The notes beneath the pieces were generated by a model, which worked only from the letters and a program-made list of their open reading frames with translations, was not told where the DNA came from and did not search any database. Position numbers and translations under genes: made by a program. 64,000 bases of DNA from JAIBDK01 sp965261915 (lineage in GTDB: Bacteria; Pseudomonadota; Gammaproteobacteria; Arenicellales; Poriferihabitantaceae), in assembly GCA_965261915.1 (NCBI GenBank), contig CBDHDW010000013.1:2356001-2420000 (forward strand), given 5' to 3'. Positions 1-8,409 of the stretch are shown in pieces; the stretch's first letter is position 1, and each line of letters begins with the position of its first letter.

Positions 1-527
1 TTATCTTTGCCCAGCTGACGAGCTGCGCGGAGCATTTTCGCCTCATCCTGGATGTTCAATCCGTAGCCTGACTTGATCTCTACCGTGGTTACCCCTTCGT
101 CAATCAAGCCCTGAAGCCTGGGTTGCGACTGCGTTACCAGATCCGCCTCGCTGGCTTCACGAGTATCTCGAACAGTGGAAATAATGCCGCCGCCGGCTTT
201 GGCGATTTCTTCGTAACGCGCGCCATTCAAACGCATCTCGAATTCTTTGGCTCGATGGCCGCCGTAAACAAGATGGGTATGACAATCAATAAGACCGGGT
301 GTCAGGAGACGGGATTCACAATCCAGCGAGACTGCGGATTCCTCAATTTGTTGTTTCGAAATGAGATCCGTATCACCGATCCAGCATATTCGGTCACCGC
401 TTACGGCGATTGCGGCGTTCTCTTGCAGACCAAACGGAAGATTTCCGCCACACATCGTCGCAATCCGCGCATTGTAGAAAACGGCATCCCAGTTTGTCTT
501 GCCTGGTTTTTTGTTCACGGTATTCAT
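1..527 (-). CDS. hutI: Imidazolonepropionase, N-terminal part (runs off window)
   Basis: Catalyses hydrolysis of imidazolonepropionate to formiminoglutamate in cytoplasmic histidine degradation. The reverse strand reads open from an ATG at 527 to the window edge, giving about 175 residues. Visible are the amidohydrolase metal motif DCHTHLVYGGHR after a TPGLI strand, then FEMRLNGARYEEIAKAGGG and TVEIKSGYGLN, all typical of HutI. The C-terminal part lies outside the window. The start ATG is about 45 bp from the divergent deformylase gene, so the two promoters share a short intergenic space. No other hut gene is visible here. Family assignment is firm; completeness cannot be judged. Confidence 0.9.
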   Translation of the reverse strand, partial: MNTVNKKPGKTNWDAVFYNARIATMCGGNLPFGLQENAAIAVSGDRICWIGDTDLISKQQIEESAVSLDCESRLLTPGLIDCHTHLVYGGHRAKEFEMRLNGARYEEIAKAGGGIISTVRDTREASEADLVTQSQPRLQGLIDEGVTTVEIKSGYGLNIQDEAKMLRAARQLGKD

Positions 528-573
528 ATACGGTATAGAATAGCGCAATCATAACGCGAACCTGACAACAAAA

Positions 574-1149
574 ATGGCTATTCGAGAAATACTGCAAATT
601 GGGCATCCGATTCTTGCCGCGCGTGCCAACGAAGTCGCAGTCGATCAAATCGGGAGCCACGAAGTACAAGGCTGGATTGATGACATGATTGATACCATGC
701 GGGATGCGAATGGTGCGGGCATTGCTGCAAACCAAATTGGTATACCCAGGCGAATATTCACCATAGAAATAGGCAGTAATCCACGCTACCCCTATAAACC
801 GCCGGTACCGTTAACCGTCGTCATTAACCCCGAAATCAAATTTCTCAGCGATCTGACCTTTGAATCCAATGAAGGTTGTTTATCGGTTCCCCAAATACGG
901 GGAGTGGTTCACAGAAACGTTGAAATCGAAGTAAGCTACTACGATCGCGAAAGCAAACATCACCAGCACGAAGTCAAAGGTTATTCGGCCTGTACCTGGC
1001 AACATGAATACGACCACCTTGACGGCATTCTGTTTCCCCACCGCGTTGCCGACCCAACCACATTTACCTCGTGGTCAATTTTTCAGGAATATGTACAAAA
1101 AGACTTCGCCAATACTGTCCGCGGCTTGGTTGAAAATTGGGGTGCTTGA
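574..1149 (+). CDS. def: Peptide deformylase
   Basis: Removes the formyl group from the initiator methionine of nascent proteins; Fe(II)/Zn enzyme. The three family motifs are present in order: GAGIAANQIG near residue 50 (usual GxGLAAxQ), EGCLS near residue 100 carrying the metal Cys, and QHEYDHLDG with the two metal His at about 144 and 148. The length of 191 aa is slightly above the E. coli enzyme (169 aa). It has no fmt partner next to it, unlike the usual def-fmt pair, so it may be a second deformylase copy; that is inference. The ATG is preceded by only a weak purine stretch. Confidence 0.93.
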   Translation: MAIREILQIGHPILAARANEVAVDQIGSHEVQGWIDDMIDTMRDANGAGIAANQIGIPRRIFTIEIGSNPRYPYKPPVPLTVVINPEIKFLSDLTFESNEGCLSVPQIRGVVHRNVEIEVSYYDRESKHHQHEVKGYSACTWQHEYDHLDGILFPHRVADPTTFTSWSIFQEYVQKDFANTVRGLVENWGA

Positions 1150-1289
1150 TCGCTGGAATCCTTTATCGGTTTTGACGAAACAAAGCGGTTGAGTCGGGGC
1201 GCGTTTTAAGCGCAAAATCAACTATCTGTTTACCCAATTCAGGAGTTATCAATGACAACTTCTTCGTAATTCCGACAACGAACTGGCGT

Positions 1290-2699
1290 TTACCCGATCC
1301 ACTCGAACACCTTCCCCGGGTTCATAATACCTTTTGGGTCGAGTGCTTTTTTAATAGCTCTCATTGGATTCAGCGCAGCACCGTGTTCGCGCTTAAGAAA
1401 ATCCAGTTTTCCGAAGCCGATACCGTGTTCACCGGTACAGGTCCCATCCAATTCCAGAGCGCGGATAACCATCCGTTGGTGTATAGCGTTAGCCCTTTCG
1501 ACTTCTTCAGGGTCATCGTGATCGACAAGCATCAGCAGATGAAAGTTACCGTCACCAACGTGACCGACCATGGGTGCAAGAATCCCGGATTCATCGATAT
1601 CTTTTTGAGTTTCCAGCAAGCACTCTGCCAGATTAGAGATTGGGACACACACATCGGTTGACCAAATCTGGCCTTTAGGGTGAAGTAATTTGGATGCGTA
1701 TGCGACATCATGGCGTGCGCGCCACATCTTATTTCTTTCCTCAGTATTCTGTGTCCAGAGAAACTCGCCACCGTTATTGTCCCTTGCAATTTCCTCAGCA
1801 AATTCAGCCTGTTCCCGGGCATAATTCTCGCTGCCGTGGAATTCGAAGAATAAGGTCGGTGCGACATGCAATTCCATTTTCGAATAGGCGTTAATGGCTT
1901 CAATGGTCTTGGCATCCACCAGTTCAACTCGGGCCACCGGAATGCCGCACTGAATTATTTGAATTACGGTGTTCACGGTTTCTTCCAGCGTTTCAAAACT
2001 ACAAGTCGCTGATGTCATTGCTTCTGGAACGGGGTAGAGTTTCAGGGTCAGCTCAGTAATCACGCCCAACGTTCCTTCTGAGCCGACAAGCAGACGCGCC
2101 AAATCATAACCAGCCGCAGACTTTTTTGATCGTCCGCCGGTACGTATGATGCTGCCGTCGGCCATCACTGCCTCGAGATTCAGAACATTCTCTCGCATGG
2201 TTCCGTATCGTACAGCGTTGGTACCCGACGCGCGGGTTGATGCCATACCGCCCAAAGAGGCATCTGCACCGGGGTCAATGGGGAAAAATAAACCGCTGTC
2301 TTTTAGATGGCTGGCCAGTTGTCTGCGAGTCACTCCCGGCTGAATAATTACGTCCATGTCGCCTTCGTTGACCTGAACAATCTCATTCATTTCAGACATA
2401 TCAACACAAATTCCGCCATGTAATGCAACAACACCGCCCTCAAGCGCAGTGCCTGTTCCGTACGGGATGATCGGCATCGAGTGTTGGTCGCAAATCCTTG
2501 CAATGGCTGAGACTTCTTCGGCGCTATGGGGTTTGATTACAGCATCTGGTGGGCACGATGGGTGAAAAGATTCGTCATGGCCATGGTGGTCTCGTACAGC
2601 GCTGGAAGTTAAAACACGCTCACCAAAATGGCAGATCAACGCATCTAGTGCCTCATCAGAGGTTCGTTTGATATAGGTTTTGTCAGTGATTTGGTTCAT
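1290..2699 (-). CDS. FAD-linked oxidase, D-lactate dehydrogenase type
   Basis: A 469-residue flavoprotein with an N-terminal FAD_binding_4 (PCMH) domain and a C-terminal FAD-oxidase C domain. Recognisable stretches are PYGTGTALEGGVVALHGG, the pyrophosphate-binding region around DPGADASLGGMASTRASG, KKSAAGYDLARLLVGSEGT, and the C-terminal HVGDGNFH and GEHGIGFGK motifs that supply metal and substrate ligands in the DLD/GlcD/D2HGDH family. Likely oxidises D-lactate or another D-2-hydroxyacid to the keto acid, passing electrons to cytochrome c or an ETF. The exact substrate cannot be told from sequence. It is a single gene with no glcE/glcF partners. Confidence 0.88.
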   Translation of the reverse strand: MNQITDKTYIKRTSDEALDALICHFGERVLTSSAVRDHHGHDESFHPSCPPDAVIKPHSAEEVSAIARICDQHSMPIIPYGTGTALEGGVVALHGGICVDMSEMNEIVQVNEGDMDVIIQPGVTRRQLASHLKDSGLFFPIDPGADASLGGMASTRASGTNAVRYGTMRENVLNLEAVMADGSIIRTGGRSKKSAAGYDLARLLVGSEGTLGVITELTLKLYPVPEAMTSATCSFETLEETVNTVIQIIQCGIPVARVELVDAKTIEAINAYSKMELHVAPTLFFEFHGSENYAREQAEFAEEIARDNNGGEFLWTQNTEERNKMWRARHDVAYASKLLHPKGQIWSTDVCVPISNLAECLLETQKDIDESGILAPMVGHVGDGNFHLLMLVDHDDPEEVERANAIHQRMVIRALELDGTCTGEHGIGFGKLDFLKREHGAALNPMRAIKKALDPKGIMNPGKVFEWIG

Positions 2700-2895
2700 A
2701 ACTGTCTATACGGTAAATTTGCAAAAATTGATTAACCCTGGTACCGGATGAAGGTTTGATCTACTTTACATTAGTGCGTAAGTTATTCAAACCACCATTT
2801 CACTATCGCGTTATCTGAATTTATGAATACCGCCGCTCCCAAACATTGTGTTCGTCGGGTTGTACCCGTTTTTCGAAACAACTTATAATCCGTTG

Positions 2896-3531
2896 ATGGA
2901 CCTAAATGATTTACGCCGAGAATACTTGAAAGACGGATTGCGCCGGACAGATTTGGAGCCAGATGCCGTTGACCAGTTCCAGCATTGGCTAAAGCAAGCG
3001 ATAGATTCCGGCATCAAAGACCCCACAGCAATGTCGGTGGCTACGGTGGATACAAATAACCAGCCTCGCCAGCGTTTGGTTTTATTGAAACAGGTCGACG
3101 ACAAGGGATTTATGTTTTTTACAAACTACGGCAGCAAAAAGGCCAGGGATATCGAGAATAACCCATTGGTTAGCCTGCATTTCCCCTGGCATATTCTGGA
3201 GCGCCAGGTGAAAATTTGCGGATCGGCGGAAAAAGTGAATGCGGGTGAATCCATGAAATATTTTTTGTCTCGCCCGCAGGATAGTCAGATTGCTGCACTG
3301 GCTTCACGGCAAAGCCAGAAAATATCTTCGCGTCAAATGCTCATGCAACAATTTGCTGCAATCAAAGAAAAAGTCAAAAACGGGGATATGCCGTTGCCTG
3401 ATTTTTGGGGCGGCTATCTGGTCGTACCGCAGTCTATTGAATTTTGGCAGGGTGGTGAAAACCGTTTACACGATCGGTTTGAATATACCCGAACCGATCA
3501 GAGGTGGGATATCACTCGGTTGGCTCCGTAA
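2896..3531 (+). CDS. pdxH: Pyridoxamine 5'-phosphate oxidase
   Basis: FMN enzyme that makes pyridoxal 5'-phosphate from pyridoxine or pyridoxamine phosphate in vitamin B6 synthesis and salvage. Family marks are DLNDLRREYLKDGLRR at the start, the FMN-binding RQRLVLLKQVDDKGFMFFTNYGSKKARDI region cut short here as RLVLLK and FFTNYGS, IEFWQGGENRLHDR, and the terminal RLAP. I start at the ATG giving MDLNDLRRE, because an upstream GTG at 2848 adds 16 residues that PdxH proteins lack. The resulting 211 aa is close to the family norm. It converges on the upp gene. Confidence 0.95.
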   Translation: MDLNDLRREYLKDGLRRTDLEPDAVDQFQHWLKQAIDSGIKDPTAMSVATVDTNNQPRQRLVLLKQVDDKGFMFFTNYGSKKARDIENNPLVSLHFPWHILERQVKICGSAEKVNAGESMKYFLSRPQDSQIAALASRQSQKISSRQMLMQQFAAIKEKVKNGDMPLPDFWGGYLVVPQSIEFWQGGENRLHDRFEYTRTDQRWDITRLAP

Positions 3532-3551
3532 AATTGATCGGGCAATGCCCT

Positions 3552-4205
3552 TTACTTGGTTCCGTAAATACGGTCGCCTGCGTCGCCCAACCCGGGCAAT
3601 ATGTAGCCGTGGTCATTTAGCTCCCGGTCTACTGCGGCTGTATACAGCTCAACATCTGGATGCGCTTCATTAAAAGCCTGAACGCCTTCCGGCGCAGCCA
3701 GCAAGCAGACGAATTTCATTTTTTTTGCGCCACCCTGCTTCAATCTTGCCACGGCAGCGATCGCCGAATTCGCGGTGGCTAACATTGGATCAACAATGAT
3801 GGTGAGTCGCTCACCCATATCCGTTGGAACCTTGTAGTAGTACTCTACCGCAACCAGGGTTGCCGGATCACGGTACAAACCGATGTGGCCAACCCGTGCT
3901 GACGGCATTAAACTGATCATGCCGTCGAGCAAACCATTGCCGGCGCGCAGGATCGAAACGAAACACAGCTTTTTGCCTTTGATTACCGGGGCCTCCATGG
4001 TTTCCAGCGGGGTATCGATAGTTCGGCTGGTGAGTTCCAGATCCCGGGTAACTTCATAACCCAGCAGCATGGCGATTTCATTTACCAACTGACGGAATGT
4101 ACTAATGGACGATTCCGTGCGACGCATCAGCGTCAATTTATGCTGGATGAGGGGGTGGCTAACAATATTGATTTTCAATGTTCTTAATTTACGGTATTCT
4201 TTCAA
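3552..4205 (-). CDS. upp: Uracil phosphoribosyltransferase
   Basis: Converts uracil and PRPP to UMP. Conserved segments are HPLIQHKLTLMRR near the N-terminus, ILRAGNGLLDGM, the PRPP loop DPMLATANSAIAA, LLAAPEGV, and the uracil-binding end HGYILPGLGDAGDRIYGTK. The PRPP loop reads LATANS where E. coli has LATGGS. At 217 aa it is slightly longer than E. coli Upp (208). It diverges from the URC1/URC4 genes, and in the URC uracil degradation route uracil must first become UMP, so it may serve catabolism as well as salvage; that link is inference from context. Confidence 0.93.
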   Translation of the reverse strand: MKEYRKLRTLKINIVSHPLIQHKLTLMRRTESSISTFRQLVNEIAMLLGYEVTRDLELTSRTIDTPLETMEAPVIKGKKLCFVSILRAGNGLLDGMISLMPSARVGHIGLYRDPATLVAVEYYYKVPTDMGERLTIIVDPMLATANSAIAAVARLKQGGAKKMKFVCLLAAPEGVQAFNEAHPDVELYTAAVDRELNDHGYILPGLGDAGDRIYGTK

Positions 4206-4280
4206 CTGACTTTACCTTAATTCCGTATTGACCGCCAATTCGCTCAATCAATTTCCGTGTTCGCCTGAATATGCCCCAGT

Positions 4281-4412
4281 ATGAATAACCAGAAATTTTT
4301 GCAATCTGCCCGTGAGCAAGCTCAAATTAGTCAGCAGCAAGGCGGCATCGTCGCAGGAGCGGTATTGGTGAAAGGGCAGGAAATCGTCGCCAGCAGTCAG
4401 CAGAGAGCATGA
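4281..4412 (+). pseudogene. Truncated nucleoside/cytosine deaminase N-terminus
   Basis: A 43-residue ORF (MNNQKFLQSAREQAQISQQ...) whose segment GGIVAGAVLVKGQEIVAS resembles the first helix and beta-hairpin of cytidine/cytosine deaminase-fold proteins (GGxPxGAVLVxDGxIxGxG). The reading ends before the HxE and PCxxC zinc motifs, so it cannot be catalytic. Its stop codon overlaps the ATG of the following URC1 gene (ATGA), so the stub may now act as a leader coupling translation of URC1. Assignment is by eye on a short segment. Confidence 0.5.
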
Positions 4413-5680
4413 CCGAAAATTCCAACGAAGCTCCGAATCGATCGAGCCATATTGTCCTGACATCCCATCCAACGGGTGACCAAAAACCGGTGGAAATAAG
4501 CTGGGGTGAGAAAACTGCGGAACAACGCGGCCCTGTAGTGGCAACCCCCGCCGGCTCTGGCTTGAGAAACGCAATAGGCTCTTATTCTGGTTCGTACTCT
4601 GTTTATCGGGCATTGGCGGTGGCAGCGGGCAGCCTCGACCCGTTGCACAAACCCGATCTCACCAATACAGCACCGGCAATGGATATCGGACCGTATCCAG
4701 CCTGGCAGGATCCGACAAAAATTGTTTCGATCGACCCCTGGGGGCATATAGTCGGCCGTGCATTTGAGCGTCATATTACCGATGGCGTGGACGTTCGTCC
4801 AACCATTGCGATAACACGTGCCCGGCTTACCGTTCCGGAATTTGCTAGCGGTCAATCCGGAAACAGATTGAATCCTGACGGCGAAGTATTGATGGATAGC
4901 GGCGAAATCAATGTAACCAAAATTGCGATCGAGCCGGTTTGGTATTTGCCCGGAATAGCCAGTCGATTTAATACTGACGAACATTCGCTTCGAAGGTCTT
5001 TGTTTGAGCAAACCGGGGGAATGTTTTCCGAGCTGGTTACGCGTCCCGATTTACATGTCTTTCTGCCGCCCATTGGTGGAATTACGGCGTACATTTTTGG
5101 AGAAATTTCGGCTATTACAAACCCTGAGAAAAAACTATCCTGCCGGGTTCATGATGAATGCAATGGTTCTGATGTTTTTGGTTCGGATATTTGTACCTGT
5201 CGGCCATATCTTATCCATGGTATTGAAGACGCAGTTGTTACTGCCCAAAACGGCGGTGCTGGATTGGTTGTATATAACCGCAAGGAAGGCAGAGCATTGG
5301 GCGAGGTGACAAAATTTCTGGTTTATAACGCACGTAAAAGACAGGTTGGCGGAGATACTGCAGAGCACTATTTTGAGCGCACAGAGTGTGTCGCTGGTGT
5401 TCAGGATATGCGATTTCAGGAACTTATGCCTGATGTATTGAACTGGTTGGGGGTGACTAAAATTGATCGTTTTATATCCATGAGTAATATGAAATATGAT
5501 GCAATCGTCGAACAGGGAATTAAAATCGATGAGCGCGTTCCAATTCCGGATGAGATGATTCCGGATGATGCGAAAGTTGAAATGGATGCGAAAAAGGCGG
5601 CGGGGTATTTTACAGAAGGGCATATACCCACTGAAGCTGAATTAGCGCAAGCGCATGGCCGTGATTTGAAGGACTATTAG
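4409..5680 (+). CDS. URC1, GTP cyclohydrolase II-like protein of uracil catabolism
   Basis: A 423-residue protein with a GTP cyclohydrolase II (RibA-like) domain in the second half. The zinc cysteines are C251, C262 and C264 (HDECNGSDVFGSDICTC), with the same 11- and 2-residue spacing as E. coli RibA. The usual RibA motif GRGIGL is replaced by GRALGEVTKF. The long N-terminal extension and the end region SMSNMKYDAIVEQGI are typical of the URC1 branch, not of riboflavin enzymes. With upp on one side and the DUF1688 gene on the other, the best reading is URC1 of the URC uracil degradation pathway described in Lachancea. Function in bacteria is inferred from this conserved association. It starts inside the stop codon of a deaminase stub. 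Confidence 0.85.
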   Translation: MTENSNEAPNRSSHIVLTSHPTGDQKPVEISWGEKTAEQRGPVVATPAGSGLRNAIGSYSGSYSVYRALAVAAGSLDPLHKPDLTNTAPAMDIGPYPAWQDPTKIVSIDPWGHIVGRAFERHITDGVDVRPTIAITRARLTVPEFASGQSGNRLNPDGEVLMDSGEINVTKIAIEPVWYLPGIASRFNTDEHSLRRSLFEQTGGMFSELVTRPDLHVFLPPIGGITAYIFGEISAITNPEKKLSCRVHDECNGSDVFGSDICTCRPYLIHGIEDAVVTAQNGGAGLVVYNRKEGRALGEVTKFLVYNARKRQVGGDTAEHYFERTECVAGVQDMRFQELMPDVLNWLGVTKIDRFISMSNMKYDAIVEQGIKIDERVPIPDEMIPDDAKVEMDAKKAAGYFTEGHIPTEAELAQAHGRDLKDY

Positions 5681-5746
5681 TTCGTTTCTCGATTGAAACC
5701 AAAGCAATCTTAACCGCTAGATAGACGCTCACACCACATCCACCGC

Positions 5747-6952
5747 ATGAACGAGACACTGCATGATTTGTTGACCGCGTCTGCTGTACGTCAACGATGC
5801 CATGCAATTGGGAAAATCGCCGAAAATGACGGGCTGGATCATTTTCGAATTGACAATGCGGCGATACCGAACTGTGTGGATCTGGTGATCGCGGAATGTC
5901 TTGAGAATTATCCGGATCTGAATATTCCGTATCATAGTCGCTGGCGGCATTTTACGCTTGGGGTTTGTGATTTATGGCAACACTATGTTGATACTCGGCT
6001 TCAGGGGTGCAGCAAAATTGAAATTGCGAAAACCGCGATTGATCTGGTTTTCGTCAGTGTTTTACTGGATGCGGGAGCTGGCGGTGTCTGGAAATATAAA
6101 GATTCGATAAGTGGCCGGGTGCTGCAGAGGTCGGAAGGATTGGCAGCAGCAAGCCTGGATTTATTTTTTAACGGCTTGCTTAATGGCAATGAATCAGCGC
6201 TGAGCGCCGTTAATCTTGAAAGGCTGGATTTGGCGGAGTTGATGCATTGTTTTCAGGTTGACCAGTCCAATCCGTTGGTCGGTACAGAAGGCAGACTGCA
6301 GCTATTGCATAATTTAGCCGGACGGCTGAATGGTCGGGCTGGGTCGGGATTTAGCCGACCGGGTGACCTAATTGATATTTTTGACGAACATTTGGTCAAC
6401 GCGCAATTGCCCGCTGCGGTAATTTTGCAGGAGGTATTAAAAGGATTCAACGAAATGTGGCCCAGCGGGTTGTGCGAGTCCAATGTTTTTCTTGGGGATT
6501 GCGGGTATCATTCAAAACTGGAAATGGCTGGCGAAACCAATCATCTGGTTGCCTTTCATAAACTTTCCCAGTGGCTGAGCTATTCTTTGGTTGAACCGCT
6601 GCAGTGGGCAGGTTTTAGCGTGGTGGATCTGGATGCATTAACGGGCTTGCCCGAGTATCGAAACGGCGGGCTATTTATAGACTGCGGATTGTTGCAGCCG
6701 CGTAATACCAGCCTAACCAAACAAAAACTTGATGTCACCAGCGAACCTGTTGTCGAGTGGCGGGCCTTGACCGTGTACTATTTGGATTTGGTGGCGAACG
6801 AAGTACGGAATAAACTGGGAAAATCCGAAGTAGAACTACCGCTTGCCAGTATTCTTCAAGGCGGAACCTGGTCCGCAGGAAGAAAATTGGCGAGCGACAA
6901 AAGAAAAGGAAATCCACCCATCAATCTGGCAATCGACGGAACGATTTTTTGA
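5747..6952 (+). CDS. URC4/DUF1688 family protein
   Basis: A 401-residue DUF1688 protein. Family segments are LLDAGAGGVWKY, RSEGLAAASLDLF, FQVDQSNPLVGTEGR followed by LLHNLAG, and the C-terminal LTVYYLDLVA / LPLASILQGGTWSAGR. In the Lachancea URC pathway URC4 is needed for growth on uracil as nitrogen source, acting with URC1; its chemistry is not settled. It lies 66 bp downstream of URC1 in the same direction, so the two probably share a transcript. No urea-amidolyase (URC3/5) genes are in this window, so later steps would have to be encoded elsewhere. Confidence 0.88.
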   Translation: MNETLHDLLTASAVRQRCHAIGKIAENDGLDHFRIDNAAIPNCVDLVIAECLENYPDLNIPYHSRWRHFTLGVCDLWQHYVDTRLQGCSKIEIAKTAIDLVFVSVLLDAGAGGVWKYKDSISGRVLQRSEGLAAASLDLFFNGLLNGNESALSAVNLERLDLAELMHCFQVDQSNPLVGTEGRLQLLHNLAGRLNGRAGSGFSRPGDLIDIFDEHLVNAQLPAAVILQEVLKGFNEMWPSGLCESNVFLGDCGYHSKLEMAGETNHLVAFHKLSQWLSYSLVEPLQWAGFSVVDLDALTGLPEYRNGGLFIDCGLLQPRNTSLTKQKLDVTSEPVVEWRALTVYYLDLVANEVRNKLGKSEVELPLASILQGGTWSAGRKLASDKRKGNPPINLAIDGTIF

Positions 6953-7119
6953 TAAGGCCCAATTTAACCGAAACACAGAAAACCTATACCCTGAGAAAAG
7001 CTGCAAACTATTTGGCATGGGGGCTGGTATCGCTTGCTGCCCTTGTAGTAATCGTCGCCTTACAACAGCCAACAAACTATCGAGTGGGAATCGGTGGCGA
7101 TTGCACGGTTTTTTTATGA
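6949..7119 (+). CDS. Possible small membrane protein ORF
   Basis: A TTG-initiated reading of 56 residues overlapping the URC4 stop (TTGA). It contains one strongly hydrophobic segment, AWGLVSLAALVVIVAL, flanked by basic residues. It may be a real small membrane protein or the start of a truncated one. No homologue recognised. Confidence 0.25.
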   Translation: MIRPNLTETQKTYTLRKAANYLAWGLVSLAALVVIVALQQPTNYRVGIGGDCTVFL

Positions 7120-7197
7120 TTTCATTTCTGGAGATTGTTCAGAATTCAGTGCCCCGAAGTATTGGCTGAGCGTACTCACTGAACGGCAGAACAAGAG

Positions 7198-7380
7198 GTG
7201 TCAAAGACATCCGTAATCGCCGGTGTTGATGGCCTCAGGGGTTTGCCTGATGCCATTCAGGCGGTGTCCCCACAATCGCCAATCCAGCGGTGCCTTGTGC
7301 AACAGGGTACGCAACTTAATGAAGCCCGTACCGTGGAAAGATTACAAAGCAATAGCGGATGATTTCGATGCCAGCATCGC
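7198..7380 (+). mobile_element. IS256-family transposase remnant
   Basis: Two frames together spell part of an IS256/mutator-type transposase: KTSVIAGVDGLRGLPDAI followed by SPIQRCLVQQ in one frame, then VRNLMKPVPWKDYKAIADDF after a frameshift near 7310. Intact members read IQxCIVHxVRNSLKYVxWKDxKAVAxDL at this point. No terminal repeats or the rest of the gene were found, so this is a decayed fragment. The 6,950-7,960 stretch otherwise holds only the small ORF before it and a palindromic repeat. Confidence 0.7.
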
Positions 7381-7525
7381 ATTTCAGGTAGCCATGGAGC
7401 TTGTATTTGGCGGACGCAAAGCGGCGAATGGTTATACCGAAGTCATTTTACACGCCCGCCGTAAACAGGTAAAAGCCCTGCGGGGTTCGCACTAAAGAGA
7501 CTGCGCAAAAAAACCAATATTCGTC

Positions 7526-7545
7526 GTTCCTGCGAAAGCAGGAAC
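7526..7545. repeat. Interspersed palindromic repeat
   Basis: A perfect 8-bp stem with a GAAA loop, GTTCCTGCGAAAGCAGGAAC. It has the form of widely dispersed intergenic palindromes. There is no T-tract after it, so it is not a standard terminator. Confidence 0.6.
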
Positions 7546-7962
7546 CCAGTAAAACAGCCAAACCCGCCAGGGTTTTCCGCATGTAACGCATGCCTAGCAG
7601 TGTATCTTGCACAGTCCCCAACCCTCTTGTCCATCCTCATCCTGTCCCTCCATGCAAATGCTTTTCGGTAGTCATCGGACAATGTACGGTGAATTGAAAA
7701 TTGAAAATGATGGTTAGGTTTTGCAAGCGGAATACCCGGAAGTGCGGCTTTCGAGACGGTACAAGAAACCCACTACCCCTGTTCACATTCTTATTACTGC
7801 CCTAATTGACCGCGTTTCTGGTATTTCAAACCAATACACCGGCTCTGCAAAAACACCTATAATTGTGGCCAATAAACCTCAAAACCTAGGCGGCTTTCTT
7901 GCACAGTCTCGGACGCATGGTACCATCGGCCCATTTAGAATGGTCATTGTGGAGACTTAATT

Positions 7963-8406
7963 ATGACTCGTGATTTAACCTGTTTTCATGCTACAGATTG
8001 GGATCGATTGCCGGGGCTTTTGGGTATGCGGTCGGTTGAAATGAATAGCGAAAAATCGGTGATGGAAATGGAGATTACCGATAAGGTGCGAAATTTCAGC
8101 GGTTCAGTGCATGGCGGTAGCGTGGTTTCTTTGGCAGATACGGCAGCGGGATATGGTTGTTATTCCAACCTGCCGGAAGGCGCGACTGGGTTTACTACGC
8201 TGGAGTTGAAATGCAATTTTATTGGCATGGCACGGGCTGAAAAAATACGTTGTACTGCCGTTTGCATACATCGCGGCAAGACAACGCAGGTATGGGATGC
8301 AGCCGTCTGTGATGGCGACACGGACCGAGTCATCGCGGAATTTCGATGTACGCAGTTTATACTCTATTCCAAGCCCGAACAATCCAAGCCAAAACAATCG
8401 AAATAG
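7963..8406 (+). CDS. PaaI-type hotdog-fold thioesterase
   Basis: A 147-residue single hotdog domain protein, probably hydrolysing aryl- or acyl-CoA thioesters. The family signature VHGGSVVSLADTAAGYG carries the HGG turn and the acidic residue that activates water. The C-terminal tail (KPEQSKPKQSK) is charged and low-complexity and may be an extension acquired when the restriction island joined here, as hsdM starts 3 bp after the stop. ATG with AG-rich upstream sequence. Substrate is not predictable. Confidence 0.8.
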   Translation: MTRDLTCFHATDWDRLPGLLGMRSVEMNSEKSVMEMEITDKVRNFSGSVHGGSVVSLADTAAGYGCYSNLPEGATGFTTLELKCNFIGMARAEKIRCTAVCIHRGKTTQVWDAAVCDGDTDRVIAEFRCTQFILYSKPEQSKPKQSK

Positions 8407-8409
8407 CCC

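Noticed and set aside
123..554. 143-aa plus-strand open frame over the window start
   Set aside because: It is the complement of the hutI coding sequence, whose protein has clear family motifs.
2848..2895. Upstream GTG start for pdxH
   Set aside because: The added 16 residues (FVGLYPFFETTYNPL) are not part of PdxH; the internal ATG gives the family N-terminus and normal length.
4248..4613. 121-aa minus-strand frame between upp and URC1
   Set aside because: Composition is unlike the neighbours and it covers the deaminase stub and URC1 start, which show family similarity on the plus strand.
4397..5011. Long minus-strand frame (204 aa) opposite URC1
   Set aside because: It shadows URC1, has no recognisable domain, and URC1 has intact zinc motifs in the other strand.
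7526..7545. Hairpin read as a rho-independent terminator
   Set aside because: Strong stem, but no T-run on either side and no gene ending next to it; it fits a dispersed palindromic repeat better.
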